Of a stretch of DNA of 64,000 nt, positions 22,004 through 32,795 are shown in pieces (position 1 is the stretch's first letter; the number at the start of each line of letters is the position of its first letter). This stretch comes from Oscheius onirici (lineage: Eukaryota; Nematoda; Chromadorea; Rhabditida; Rhabditidae), in the NCBI GenBank assembly GCA_932521025.1, contig OW051471.1, positions 13,020,001 to 13,084,000 of the forward strand, given 5' to 3'. The position numbers and the translations under genes were made by a program. A model generated the notes under the pieces. It saw nothing but the letters and a program-made list of their open reading frames with translations. It made no database searches and was not told where the DNA came from.

Positions 22004-25000
22004 ATGCCCTCTTCTGCCTCATTAGATCGACTCCAGATGACCTTCGATGTAGATAAAATCGAGACTTACGACCACCAGACGCTAATATTTTATGTTAATG
22101 GAAAGCGGGTGGAGGAGAGTGATGTGGATCCGAAGACGACACTCGCCGTCTATTTGAGAGATCACTGTGGGTTTTTTGTTCCAGAAATTTCTGGCTTCTG
22201 CGGAGATAGGAAGGATGACAACGTAGCAAAAATGGTGATAAGGGGAGATATCTTTTGTCTGGAGACAATGAAAGACAGGGAACGGCTCCTAAAGAAGTGA
22301 AAGAACAGTAAAGGAAAAGTACTCAAACATGAAACATTTTCACCTACTTTGCAGCGCAAGCAAACCGGTTTTGAAAACATTCTGAACTAGTATTGTTTTT
22401 TTCTTCATTGTGTTCTTTGAAAGAATACTTGAAGTTAGAAACAAACGACAAGACTGTAACTGTCGAGTCTGTGGCAACCACAGGTCCTTCTCACTACTAT
22501 GTTTCTAGCTCAAAACTCTCGGCAAACAAAAAAGCATAAGTTCAAAAAACGGTTCAACTTTTCAGTAAAACTCACTGGTACAAAAATTGGCTGCAATGAA
22601 GGAGGATGTGGTGCCTGTACCGTCATGGTCAGTGAGGTTGATCTCAGGGATGGGCAAGTCAGGTAAAACTTCATTTTTTCTTTCATCATACTGAAAAAAA
22701 ACAGACACTTCTCGGCCAACTCATGTCTGATGCCGCTCTGTGCCGTCTTTGGCAAAGCCATCACCACAGTGGAAGGAATTGGCTCCGTTGTGGGAAATAA
22801 CCTTCATCCTGTTCAGGAGAGAATGGCCAAGTGGGAACATTTTTTGGGATATTTATTTCGATTTGCAGAATGCATGGATCTCAGTGCGGGTTCTGTACTC
22901 CCGGTTTCATCATGGCCATGTACGCCCTTTTGAGAAATAAGCCTCAACCGACAGAAGCTGACGTGAACGAGGCTCTGCAGGGAAATTTGTGCCGTTGTAC
23001 AGGCTACCGACCAATTCTGGAAGCTTTTTACAGCTTTTGTGTAAAAGAAGACGGAGAAATGAAGGTTTGTTCGATTCGGTTAGGCGTGTCTTTTATACAG
23101 GCGAAACCGCAACAGTTAGACAGCCGTGTAGTCTTTCCGATTTGCAATTGTGCCACAGATTCGACAGTTAGACAGTCATGTCGTTTATCCATAAATGTTC
23201 CAGATAAAGGAAGAAAGTCCCTGTGGAATGGGCGACCAGTGCTGCAAAGTCAAAGGAAACTCTGGGTGTGGCGGTGGAAGAAAGACTCGTCTGAAACTGG
23301 CAGACCTTTCGGACTGTGCACCGTATAATCCGGAGCAGGAGCTCATTTTCCCGCCAGAGTTGAAGGTACTGTTCACACATATTGTCAAAGGCCGGGTGAG
23401 GTGATGCAAGTCAAGGGCGTGGCCGAACAAAAAGTTGAGGACGATTTAACTGAAGAAGCCCGATAGCGGCCACATATGTGACTGTTTAGATAGTCTTGAC
23501 TGATGTGAGCCGCCCTAAATAGATCGAGAATAGGTACACTTTTTCATTTTTCAGGTAAAGCACTTCCACTCCCAGTCCTTCATCTACCGCCACGAGGCTA
23601 CCAGCTGGTTCCAGCCCAACACCTACGACCAGCTCCTGACTCTAAAAAGACTACACCCGTATGCCAGACTGATTTCTGGAAACTCTGAACTGGCAGTAGA
23701 GCTTAAGTTCCGGTTCATTGACCTAGGAATGGTCATTAATCCGAGACAGGTACGATTTCCAGTTATTGTTCGAGCGAATTCTTTTAGGTCTCCGACTTAC
23801 ACGAGTCTTATCTGGACCCGATCAAGGGAGCCTACTTGGGAACGGCTCTCAGTCTTTCAGAGATGGACAATATTCTTCAAGTTTACCGGGGACAGATGAA
23901 AGGCAGGAAGTCTTGGAAACAGATTGGACAAAAAGGTTTTCAGAGCATGAGACTGCAATTTTCCGCGAGGTCCACGACATGATGCACTGGTTTGCTGGAA
24001 AACATGTTAGAAATGTTGCTTCGGTTGCTGGAAACATTGCGACAGCTTCTCCAATTTCCGATTTGAACCCGATTTGGATGGCTTCCAATGCTGAGGTACT
24101 TGACGCGACAGTCGGACAGTCATGTCTAACTGTCGAGACTGTGGTTTCGATAACGACATGACTGTCTAACTGTATGTTTCCTGGATAAACAACAGGACTG
24201 TAACTGTCGAGTGTTTCCTGGATAAACAACAGGACTGTCTAACTGTCGAGTCTGTTTCTTGTATAAACGACATAGTTTAGGTCATACTGGAGTCTGAAGA
24301 ACGCGGTCCAAGAACTCTTCACATCGACGAAAAGTTTTTCCTTGGATACAGAAAGACTGTCATTGCTCAAGACGAAGTCGTCAAGGCAATCTGGGTGCCC
24401 AGAACCAAAGAGGTAGTACTTTCTTACAGTAATCACAACTGGAAATCTTTCAGAATCAGTACTTCAAGGCCTACAAACAGGCCCAAAGAAGGGAAGACGA
24501 TATTGCTATAGTTACCGGAGCCTTCAACGCCACAGTGAACCCGAAAACTGACGTGATTGAAGATATTCGTATAGCTTACGGTGGAATGGCTCCTACTACA
24601 AAACTAGCCTTGCAGACCATGAAGGCCATGAAGGGAAAGTAAGTCTATATTTTAGGCAAAAACTGTGGTTAAGGAAATGGGACAAAAGTATCCTCGACCT
24701 GGCTCTGAACAACTTGACACAAGAATTTGCACTTCCAGCCGGTGTTCCGGGAGGAATGTCCAGATACAGACTTGCTCTGACACTTTCCTTCTTCCTAAAG
24801 TTCTATCTGGAAGTTTCGAAGAGCCTGCAGCTCGAGGATCCCAAGACCATAACGGAAATTGGCCTGGAGGTTCCGGACAAGCTGTATGCGAGTCAAGTTT
24901 ACCAGGTATGGATGCATTTTTAGAAATTGAGGGTATTTGTTCAGGAAATTCCTGAGAATCAACCAGTTCATGACCCTGTCGGTCGTCCTCTTCCTCACGT

Positions 25001-28000
25001 CTCTGGACAGAAACATGTAACCGGAGAGGCTATTTATTGTGACGATGTCAACGTTGCCGGTAGTTTTCGGTCAATTATTTTAATAAAAGAGTCTCCTAGA
25101 CTGTCTCCACATGGCGCTCGTTCTCTCTCCAATCGCTAAGGGAACTCTCCAGTCCATTGACTATTCCAAGGCAAAGGAAATCAAAGGAGTTGTGGGATTC
25201 GTTGATGCTTCTGATCTGCCAACTAAGAACAAACTCGGACATGTCAATGATACTCCAGTCTTCGTGGATTCTGAGGCATTTTTTAATAGTTTTCCGGAAA
25301 TAGTAAGTTTGAGATCACTTACCACTGTCAGCCTGTGGCTGGCATTATTGCCACAGACCACGAGACAGCCAGACGAGCCGCCAATGCTGTGAAACTGGAG
25401 TATTCTGTCTCAAAACCAGTGGTTTCGATCGAGGATGCCATCAAGGCTGAATCGTATCTGGGAGATCGCTTCGTGATCCATTCATCTCTTCTGAAAAATG
25501 AGACGAGAATTGAAAATGATTGGTCGAAGTACGAGAGAGTCGTTGAAGGAGAAGTTAAAATGGGAGGACAGGAACATTTCTATCTTGAGACCCAGAACAG
25601 TGTTGTCATTCCTCATGAGGACGATGAACTGGAAATCATTTCTAGTACTCAGGGAGTTCACGATGTTCAGGTTTGCTTCTTTTTTTTGTCCTTTGAAAAC
25701 TTTTGATTTAGATGGAAACGGCCAAGATTCTCGGAATTCCGGCTCACAAAATAGTCTGTAGAGTTCGAAGAATTGGCGGAGGATTCGGAGGAAAAGAGTC
25801 GACGGGAGCTCTTCATGTGGCTCCGGCTGCCATTGCTGCTAGAAAGTAAGATAACGAGAGCATCTTCCGAGAGGACAAAAAACCTCGAAATGCCTGAAAT
25901 TTGGTTGTTTGATACTGTCGTGATTTTAAGGAAATGGGACAAAAGTATCCCCCGACCTGGCTCTGAACAACTTGACACAAGAATTTCACTTTTTTTACAC
26001 TTTTTTAGCGTGACGATAGTGTTTCCAAGCAACAAAAGGGAAAATGGACTTCATAATCGTGTTCAGGGCTCTTGAAAACCCTAGGAAACAAACAAAAATG
26101 GTGAAAATTCAGTACATTTTGGCATATTTTAACCTTATTTCAATATTACACTAGACCGTTTTTTAAGAGGCAAAAACCAAAATAGACATCACCATTGTGT
26201 TCGGGACCCTCGAAAACCCCAGAAACTAAAAGCAAAAAACTTTTTTGTCGACGGGGATCGAACCAACAACCCCCTGGTGACGTTTGAGTGCCAAGCAACG
26301 ATGTTAACCACTAGGCCATGGGGACCCCGGTCACACCCGTATGGTCTCGTCATGCTTGGTTTATGACCTCCGCGGAAAAATATCAATATCGAACTTTTTA
26401 AAAGTTCAAATTTTGAGGTGATGGTAATATCCGATCCTGTGAAACAGTGGTTGGAAAGGAAAAATTTTGAAAAACTCTTCTTTCGAGAAGAGTGAAAAAT
26501 TGGCTGGCATCAAAAAAACGTATAACACAGCAATATAGGTATTTCTATTCTCTTTCAGGCTGCGAAAACCGATCAAATGCACTCTGGAGCGGTTTGATGA
26601 CATGGCCATGACAGGAACGAGACATCCGTTCAGATTCAATTACAAGGTTTAAAGTTTTCGGAAGATTTTAGAAGTATCTTTTAGGTAGCATTGGATGAGA
26701 CAGGAAAGCTCCTAGACTTCGATGTTACCGCTTACAGTAACTGTGGCCACACCTTCGATCTGTCCGTTGGAGTCATCCGTGAGTTTCTCCAATTTTCGCT
26801 TATTCTCCAACTTTTCCAGACAGAGCAATGGTTCACATTGACAACTGCTACAAGTTTGGAAACGCTGACATTACTGGCAAAATGTGCAAGACTAACACGG
26901 CTTCCAACACTGCTTTCAGGTAAAAAATACTTTTTTTCTTCAAAAATCGCTTCAGAGGCTTCGGTGGCCCGCAAGGAATGTTTTGTACCGAAACATTGAT
27001 GCAGCATTTGGCTGAAGAACTCGGTCTGGATCAGGTTAAACTGAGAGAGGAGAACATGTACGAAGAGGGTGACTGTACTCCGTTTGGAATGCATCTGAAC
27101 CAGTGCAACATCAAAAGAACTTGGTTCGAGTGCAAGGAAAGTGCGGACTATGAAAAGAGACTGGAGGATGTGAAGCGATATAATCAGTAAGTACTCGAGA
27201 GAAACAGACTCGACAGTTAGACAGTCTTGTCGTTTGTCCAAGGCACAACCTGGACAGTTAGGCAGTTTTGTCGTTTGTCCAAACCACAACCTCAACAGTT
27301 AGACAGTCATGTCGTATTTCTGGTTTTCGACCTTTTTTCTCTTTAGACTAAACAAGTACCGAAAGAAGGGAATTTTCCTCATGCCCACAAGATTCGGAAT
27401 CGGCTTCGGAATCAAGCATCTGAACCAGGCTGGAGCTCTCGTTCTCATCTACAATGATGGAAGTGTACTGATTACACATGCCGGAATGGAAATGGGTCAA
27501 GGACTTCATACCAAGATTCTACAGGTATCAAAATAAGAGACCAAAGGAATCAGTTTTTAGATTGCCGCCAGATGTTTGGACATTCCAATAGAGAAGATTC
27601 ACATCCATGAATCGGCTTCAGATAAAGTCCCGAATGCTTCTCCTACAGCAGCTTCTGTAGGATCAGATCTGAATGGATTGGCTGTTCAGGTGAGTCTAGC
27701 TTCAGTTCTTTAATTAACTTCTCATTTCAGGACGCCTGTAGGCAGTTGAACGAGCGACTAGTTCCTCTCAAGAAAGAGTTCCCCAAAGACACTTGGGAGC
27801 AGATTGTGAAGAAGGCCTACATGGACAGGGTCAACTTGTCTGCCTACGGCTTTGGATTGCTCCACTATCAGCCAGTTGACTTTGTCAATGGAATTGGAAA
27901 CGAGCTCTTCGGATACTGTGTCTACGGAACGGCTTGCTGTGAAGTTGAAGTAGACTGTCTGACCGGAGACCACCATTTACTAAGGACGGACATTGTCATG

Positions 28001-28491
28001 GATGTTGGGGACAGTCTCAACCCCGCCATAGATATTGGACAGATTGAAGGAGCCTTCATTCAGGTTTGATACTGATTTTTCGGGTTTCAAAACGATTTCA
28101 GGGTTACGGGTTGTTCACAATGGAAGAGATCAAAATCCGCCCTGATGGAATTCGTCTGACACGAGGACCAGGAAACTATAAGATCCCTTCAGCTGACGAT
28201 GCTCCCCGCCACTTCAACGTTGAACTTTTGCGCGGAAGTAGCAACAAGTCTGCCATTTTCTCGTCCAAGGCTGTCGGAGAGCCGCCTCTCTTCCTCGGAG
28301 CCTGTGCCTTCTTCGCCATTAGAGAAGCCGTCAAGGCTTTCCGTCATCAGAATGGAGAAAAGGGCTATTTCCGATTCGATTCCCCGGCAACACCAGAGAC
28401 TATTCGAATGGCCTGTGAAGACGAGATCTTGGAAAAGGTTCCAGATCTTCCGAATCAGGGTGACTACACCCCGTGGACTGTTCCCTTGTAA
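22004..28491 (+). CDS. xdh-1: xanthine dehydrogenase / oxidase (molybdenum hydroxylase)
   Basis: Oxidises hypoxanthine to xanthine and then uric acid in purine catabolism; a cytosolic homodimer with 2Fe-2S, FAD and molybdopterin. Domains appear in order. The first 2Fe-2S cluster has [12 protein letters not shown] (about 22595) and the second [11 protein letters not shown] and LCRCTGYRP (22875-23010). The FAD domain has [20 protein letters not shown] (24000-24060). The Mo domain has [28 protein letters not shown] (25770), [12 protein letters not shown] (26955), [13 protein letters not shown] (27478) and [11 protein letters not shown] (28268), whose Glu is the catalytic base position. About 20 exons give a length near the usual 1.3 thousand residues. 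Oddities: the frame around 23880-23910 needs a 26-nt intron or contains a frameshift; part of one exon is copied into the intron near 25930; and a SINE-like repeat sits in the same intron. AATAAA follows at 28501. The symbol is assigned by analogy with C. elegans. Confidence 0.95.
22445..22480. repeat. dispersed repeat, truncated unit
   Basis: Reverse unit missing part of the core (GACTGTAACTGTCGAGTCTG), in xanthine dehydrogenase intron 1. Confidence 0.75.
23100..23195. repeat. dispersed repeat, two units in an XDH intron
   Basis: Two forward units about 48 bp apart. The second reads CGACAGTTAGACAGTCATGT. Confidence 0.85.
24105..24280. repeat. dispersed repeat, four units of mixed orientation in an XDH intron
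   Basis: One forward unit (GACAGTCGGACAGTCATGTC) abuts three reverse units. The last two share GTTTCCTGGATAAACAACAG, so they arose by local duplication. Confidence 0.85.
25929..25987 (+). repeat. partial copy of an XDH exon inside a later XDH intron
   Basis: Matches 24672-24730, the exon encoding [18 protein letters not shown], almost perfectly. It includes the bases just before the splice acceptor but has one extra C in the middle, which shifts its frame. It is therefore unlikely to be used as an exon. Confidence 0.8.
26180..26395 (-). mobile_element. tRNA-derived SINE-like repeat, copy 1 (XDH intron)
   Basis: On the minus strand there is an A-box-like TGGCCTAGTGGTTA (26305-26318) and a B-box GGTTCGATCCCC (26253-26264), with tRNA-like spacing. 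The flanks beyond the tRNA part are shared with a second copy at 43780-43980. The T-arm and acceptor do not pair well, so this is not a working tRNA. Confidence 0.7.
27203..27322. repeat. dispersed repeat, three units in an XDH intron
   Basis: Three forward units nearly fill the intron before the exon starting [13 protein letters not shown]. Confidence 0.85.
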
Positions 28492-28500
28492 TAAGTTGGT

Positions 28501-28506
28501 AATAAA
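28501..28506 (+). promoter_or_regulatory. polyadenylation signal of xanthine dehydrogenase
   Basis: AATAAA ten bases after the stop codon. The convergent gene has its own signal on the other strand at 28530-28535, so the two 3' ends nearly meet. Confidence 0.6.
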
Positions 28507-28582
28507 GTTCTTACAATAAGAAAGAGAGCTTTATTGAGCTGATGTACAGATAGAAGAAAACTTCTTGCAGTGGAAGAGCAGT

Positions 28583-28802
28583 CTATTTTCCACATCCACA
28601 TGGAGGAGGGGGAGGTGGTGGTGGAGCACTGAAACTTTTCGCAATTTCGAGCATTTTCAAACTATTACCATCCGCAAGGAGGAGGGGGAGGGGCTCCGCA
28701 GCCACCGCCACAACCGCCGCCACCACCGCCAAGCAAAGATCCGAAGAGGAAGGCGTCCGATACGGCGACGACGAGAAGAACGAAGATGTAGAAGATTCTC
28801 AT
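28583..28802 (-). CDS. Gly/Cys/Pro-rich secreted microprotein
   Basis: Two exons (28802-28669 and 28628-28583) around a 40-nt intron give 59 residues. MRIFYIFVLLVVAVSDAFLF is a signal peptide. The mature part is a glycine run with CGGGCG, then PPPPPCGCAPPPPPPPCGCG and a final K. This resembles small cuticle, eggshell or antimicrobial Gly-rich peptides of worms, but low complexity prevents assignment. It converges on xanthine dehydrogenase with under 100 nt between stop codons and has AATAAA (minus strand) at 28535-28530. Confidence 0.68.
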
Positions 28803-29023
28803 GACTTGAACAGTTGATGTTCGTTTCGTCTCCCCCTTGACTTATAAAGCCCTCCAAGTGCGCTTATTGTAAGGCATCAAGTGTACTCAAATCATAGTGT
28901 GACCAGCCAGTTCTCATGGCCACAGGGCATAGCAACAAAAAGAGACGGCCTGATTGCACCACGTCGGTCACAGACCCGTTCAAGGGTGTAAAGGTCGAGT
29001 CATGAGGTCACGTTTATTTCTCG

Positions 29024-30898
29024 CTAATAGCGCCCGTTGACAATCTTATAAAACTGGTCGTCAAAGTCGTAGTCGAAGAAGTGACTTATCTCCACGTCTT
29101 GTTGGAAACGACTCACGGCTCTCTGAAAAGTTACTGTCGAGTCTGTGGCCAGATTGGGCGTGAGTAAAACGACAGCACTGGCTAACTGTCGAGTCTGTGG
29201 CGTGAATAAACGATGTAACTGTCTAACTGCCGAGTCTGTGGCCTGTCTAAATGTGAGAAAAGACTGTCTAACTGTCGAGTCTGTGACTTGTTTGACTCCC
29301 CTGCAATGGAGGAAGAAGCATCATAATTCCCGACAGTCGTTCCGCCGGTTCTCTTAACTTCCTCTCATATTTCAAGTACACTATTAGCTCCTTGGTTATT
29401 TGTTGTCTGACCTGACTCGTCAGTGTTTCACATTCAAGAGACTGCCCATCGATTCCTGAAAAGTTTTGATTACAACTTTTTCAGTCAAAACTTTCCATGA
29501 TCCCAAAGAGAGAAGGCTAACAGAGCTAAGAACTCGATTTCATCAACTCTGAGAACTTTCATTGGTTCCAAGAGATTTCTTCGAAAGAGTTCAAACGAGG
29601 GCGAAAGGGCCTGACAGGCATCTTTTCCCGTCATCAAAGGACTGTGGTCTTCATCGCTGTAGAATGTCTCAGGCCTGGTCATGTCTATGTAGTCGCCAGT
29701 GGACATCAAGATAATGTCGGATCGGTCTGGAAAAAGTTCCAGGTTAGGTTTTTTCCAGAAAAGACTTACTCAACACAGCACAATGGTAGCCAGATTCGAG
29801 AAGAAGGAAATGGATGAAGAAGCGCTTGTACAAGAGTTTCTGAAAAACTGAATAAGGAGCAAAACAAAGGCTGAGTAAACTATTTTTTCGGTTCCAGAAA
29901 GACCTTTTTTTTAACTGGACAGTTTTTGATATATACAGAAAGCAGGCAACATGCCACAGACTCGACAGTTAGACAGTCACGTTACCTGTTGATCCAGTGG
30001 CAAGACAGCCAGCTGTGGAAACGAACTGACAGTAAAGTCCGCTAACAATCCAACTTCTTTCACATTGATTTCACTAGCTTCTCTATAGTTTATGCATCGC
30101 GAATCACTCTTCTAAACTTTCCATTTTTAAATGAGCTCTCGATAAAACTCACGCTAAAAACACTTGGACAACTTCTGCCATGGATTTGTTTCCTGATCTC
30201 GTCCATTTTCATGTAATTCGCTCTCAGCCTGTTCAGTCCCTCCATTTCCACTTCAAAGTCCTAAAAAGCCATTTGGGAAAAAATAAGGAACTTACTGGTG
30301 ATGGACATTCACTTTCTGCCATGTTTCCCATATTCTCTCGGTACTTTTGAACAGCTGAACCTTTTTTGTCAAAATGAATTGGAAAAAAATGCTTACAGGT
30401 TTTTCTCATTCCACAGGCAAGACATTTGTCCAAGCGACAGGCTCGACAGAAATTTCGAATCGCTGAACATTTTGTGATTTTCGGAAAGTGAAAAATTACT
30501 CACTGGATGAAATTTCACAGGTGCCACCGACTCTGCAAGCGTAATCCTTGTCCAAGGCGACGGAACGACGGAAAAAGGCGGCACAAGCTCTTAAACTTTT
30601 AACTTATATGGTCTGTTCAAAACTTGAAGGAAATTTCCCGAAACGACACGACTGTCTAACTGTCGAATCTGTGGCCTGGTAAATTCATGCCTGTCAAACT
30701 GTCAAGGCTGTGGCCTAGTGAAAAAGACTCTCAAGCCCTTTTCTTTTATACGAATTATGATATTGAGAAAACTTTCGACATAAATTGTTACCTGCAGGCT
30801 TCTGCTCCAAAATGCAGACCGTCCCCTGGCTCACCACAAACTGAGCAGGGCTTTCTAACAAAGGATTTGGTTGGCTTAGAGGAGCTCGGCTTGTCCAT
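29024..30898 (-). CDS. nuclear hormone receptor, nematode supplementary type
   Basis: Ligand-regulated transcription factor acting in the nucleus. The DNA-binding domain is complete: KPCSVCGEPGDGLHFGAEA, then the P-box CRACAAFFRRSVALDKDY, then CRVGGTC and FCRACRLDKCLACGMRKT, giving all eight zinc-binding cysteines. CRACAAFFRR is the P-box typical of the expanded worm family derived from HNF4-like receptors. The ligand-binding domain follows over exons at about 30250-29100, with LLADFTVSSFPQLAVLPLDQ-like helix 3 sequence, VDEIEFLALLAFSLWD, and the end HFFDYDFDDQFYKIVNG at 29024. The start Met at 30898 lies just before the zinc finger; an upstream exon at 31111 cannot be joined convincingly. 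The last intron, full of dispersed repeats, has a weak donor, so that junction is uncertain. Confidence 0.88.
29123..29290. repeat. dispersed repeat, four units in the last NHR intron
   Basis: Reverse units (for example CTGTCTAACTGTCGAGTCTG) spaced about 50 bp apart occupy nearly the whole intron. The splice donor beside them is not canonical in the expected phase. Confidence 0.85.
29952..29985. repeat. dispersed repeat, one unit in an NHR intron
   Basis: GCCACAGACTCGACAGTTAG in forward orientation. Confidence 0.8.
30640..30716. repeat. dispersed repeat, two units in an NHR intron
   Basis: Two reverse units. The second has lost bases (CTGTCAAACTGTCAAGGCTG). Confidence 0.8.
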
Positions 30899-31324
30899 CA
30901 CCTATTTTTTAGCGTCTAGACTTGAAAAGAGGACAGAGTAGACTGGCTCGACTTGATAAGTGCCCAGCTGAGGAAGAGCCGTATCAGTCCCGGCGGGACA
31001 AAAGTACTTGATCGATAGTTGTGCTCCTACGGGAAAGAGACAAAATACAAGAGTACAGCGTATTCGGAGATGAGAAAAGTGATGAAAGATTACTTGTTTG
31101 TTGCTTTCCATTTGAAAAATAAGACTGTTTTCAGTGACTGCTTCTCATTATTTTCGAGCCAAACACCCTAGTCAGCCATTTGTTTTGTATTTTGCCTTCA
31201 AATAATGTAGTGTTTCTCGAAAAGTTACTGATCCTTTGCTGACTTTCCTCCAGAGAAACGTCCAACAGTTGGTGATCGGTTCAGTACATAAGGTAAGAGA
31301 ACTAGTTTGTAACATCGTCCAAGG
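30899..31324. other. divergent promoter region, NHR and repeat-protein gene
   Basis: About 425 bp between two divergent start codons. A short ORF (31111-30902, minus) begins MESNKQ and could be a 5' non-coding or alternative exon of the receptor. Confidence 0.4.
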
Positions 31325-32079
31325 ATGAAGCTACTTCTTCCTCTGTCTCTTATTGTTCTGTAAGACTAGCTTCATTTTACGTATACCCCACTTTCAGAGC
31401 CAAAGTGTCTGCCGAGTTCGGCGATTTCAGCGTAGATATGAGCAATGAAGTCAATCAGAATGACTACAAGTTTGACGTTACGAGTATCATCGATACCTCG
31501 TGCGAAGAGGGAGGATGCGTTTACGCTCCTCGAGCCGTGGCTTATAATCGTGGACAGATGTAAGCTCAACCAGTTTGTTCCATACAAATTGTTTTTAAGC
31601 GGGGTTTTCAAAAAACATGCAAAAAGAAGTGTGTCAATAGTCAGGTCTGGATCATTCTTTATTCAATAATGTCATTCTTTAGAAAGAACAAATCAAAAAC
31701 TACCACGATCACAATCGATGGAACCGAGTGCAATGGCAGTTGCGTCTACGCTCCTCGAAGCAAGTCCAAGTATGAAAATTTCAGTTTCAATTCAATTTTT
31801 TTAGGAAACGTTCATTTCATGTCGTCAGCAAGCAAGCAGGCGGGTTTGAAAGAAGCGTATGTTACAAAGTAAAACAAAACATTTAATCTTAAGAATCGAG
31901 AAGACTTCTTTGGTTCCATCGCTCTGCACGACCTGAGAACTAATCCTACTACTCTTGTCAGCCTCGAAAATCTTTACGGTTCTGGAAGTGTCCAAGTCGT
32001 CATCAACGACAGCACTGATGTCATTACCCTGAAGAATGCCAAGATTACCGGCAGCGGAACTTATCATCTCGGTGGCTAA
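31325..32079 (+). CDS. secreted protein with CVYAPR repeats and a GSGSVQVVINDS terminal motif
   Basis: Five exons (31325-31359, 31398-31559, 31683-31769, 31805-31856, 31894-32079) total 522 nt with consistent phases, giving 173 residues. MKLLLPLSLIVLAKVSA is a signal peptide. Two copies of a Cys pair motif occur (SCEEGGCVYAPR and ECNGSCVYAPR), encoded by different exons. The end has LENLYGSGSVQVVINDSTD followed by VITLKNAKITGSGTYHL. This closely parallels the end of the convergent gene at 32796-35238 (LDNLHGEGSVQIVIDDNTD), so the two are distant paralogues. The alternation of short aliphatic strands and Gly/Asn turns suggests beta-rich repeats. No known family recognised. Confidence 0.65.
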
Positions 32080-32235
32080 ATGTTCAATTCTGTTTTTGGG
32101 AATAAAAATTTCTGGCAAGTTATATACCTACTGTCGTAAAGTTTCCTACTTTAGCAAATGACGACAAAAGTTTATTATATACTTAGGCGGAACAGGATGA
32201 TTGAACGGCAGCTGAAAGACTGGGGTCCAGGCTTA

Positions 32236-32352
32236 GCTAGGATGAAGCTACTTCTTCCTCCGTGTCTTATTGTTCTGTAAGTTTAACTTAATTTAATTTC
32301 GCCTGTTAGAGTCAAAATGCGTGCCGAGTTCGGGGATGTCAGCGTAAATATG
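32236..32352 (+). pseudogene. truncated duplicate of the 5' end of the 31325 gene
   Basis: Copies the signal-peptide exon, the first intron and the start of exon 2 (GCCGAGTTCGG(C/G)GAT...) of the gene at 31325, then stops matching near 32352. It retains an ATG and splice sites but has no continuation. Confidence 0.75.
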
Positions 32353-32722
32353 AGGCTTTTTCGAAGGGGTCATTGGATGACAGCTGGCTGTCAATTTCGG
32401 TTAGAAGTGTGCTCTTGGTAAAAAAAGGCATTCTTTTAAGCGATTCTTCGACCCTTAGAACCTCTACATAGGGATAACAAAAAGTCTCGGGGAATTCAAT
32501 TGCTTTCATAAACATATGACTTCCAAAATTGATATAGCATAAAGTGACGGAAGAGAGACGATTCACAGCAAATTGTTCTTTTCCAATGTGGATCTTCATG
32601 GAAGCGTCCTTGTTTTCCAGGTTCTTTTCAGGCTCTACTTGATTGTCGGAAGCAGCACCTTCTTTCTCGACCACAGCGTTCTTTTTTATGTAGGTCATCA
32701 GAGCAAGAACCTGAACAAACAT
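32339..32722 (-). CDS. uncharacterised 127-residue ORF
   Basis: An open frame starting MFVQVLALMTYIKKNAVVEK, acidic in the first third, then IHIGKEQFAVNRLSSVTLC and a mixed C-terminal region. There is no signal peptide, TM segment or motif that I recognise. It overlaps the truncated duplicate on the other strand. Possible real small gene or chance ORF. Confidence 0.3.
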   Translation of the reverse strand: MFVQVLALMTYIKKNAVVEKEGAASDNQVEPEKNLENKDASMKIHIGKEQFAVNRLSSVTLCYINFGSHMFMKAIEFPETFCYPYVEVLRVEESLKRMPFFTKSTLLTEIDSQLSSNDPFEKASYLR

Positions 32723-32795
32723 TCCACCACATCCTCAAAATTCAAAGGTAAAGCGAATATTTATTTGGTTTGCAAGCAGAATATCACTTCAGCAA

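Noticed and set aside
26189-26386. Functional tRNA gene
   Set aside because: A- and B-boxes are present, but the acceptor and T-stem do not pair, and the sequence sits in a longer two-copy repeat. Called SINE-like instead.
30902-31111. Upstream coding exon of the nuclear receptor
   Set aside because: Joining it to the zinc-finger exon in frame would need a 20-nt intron; the Met just before the zinc finger is simpler.
31857-31893. A 25-nt intron in the gene at 31325
   Set aside because: A stronger GTATGT donor 12 nt upstream gives a normal 37-nt intron in the same frame.
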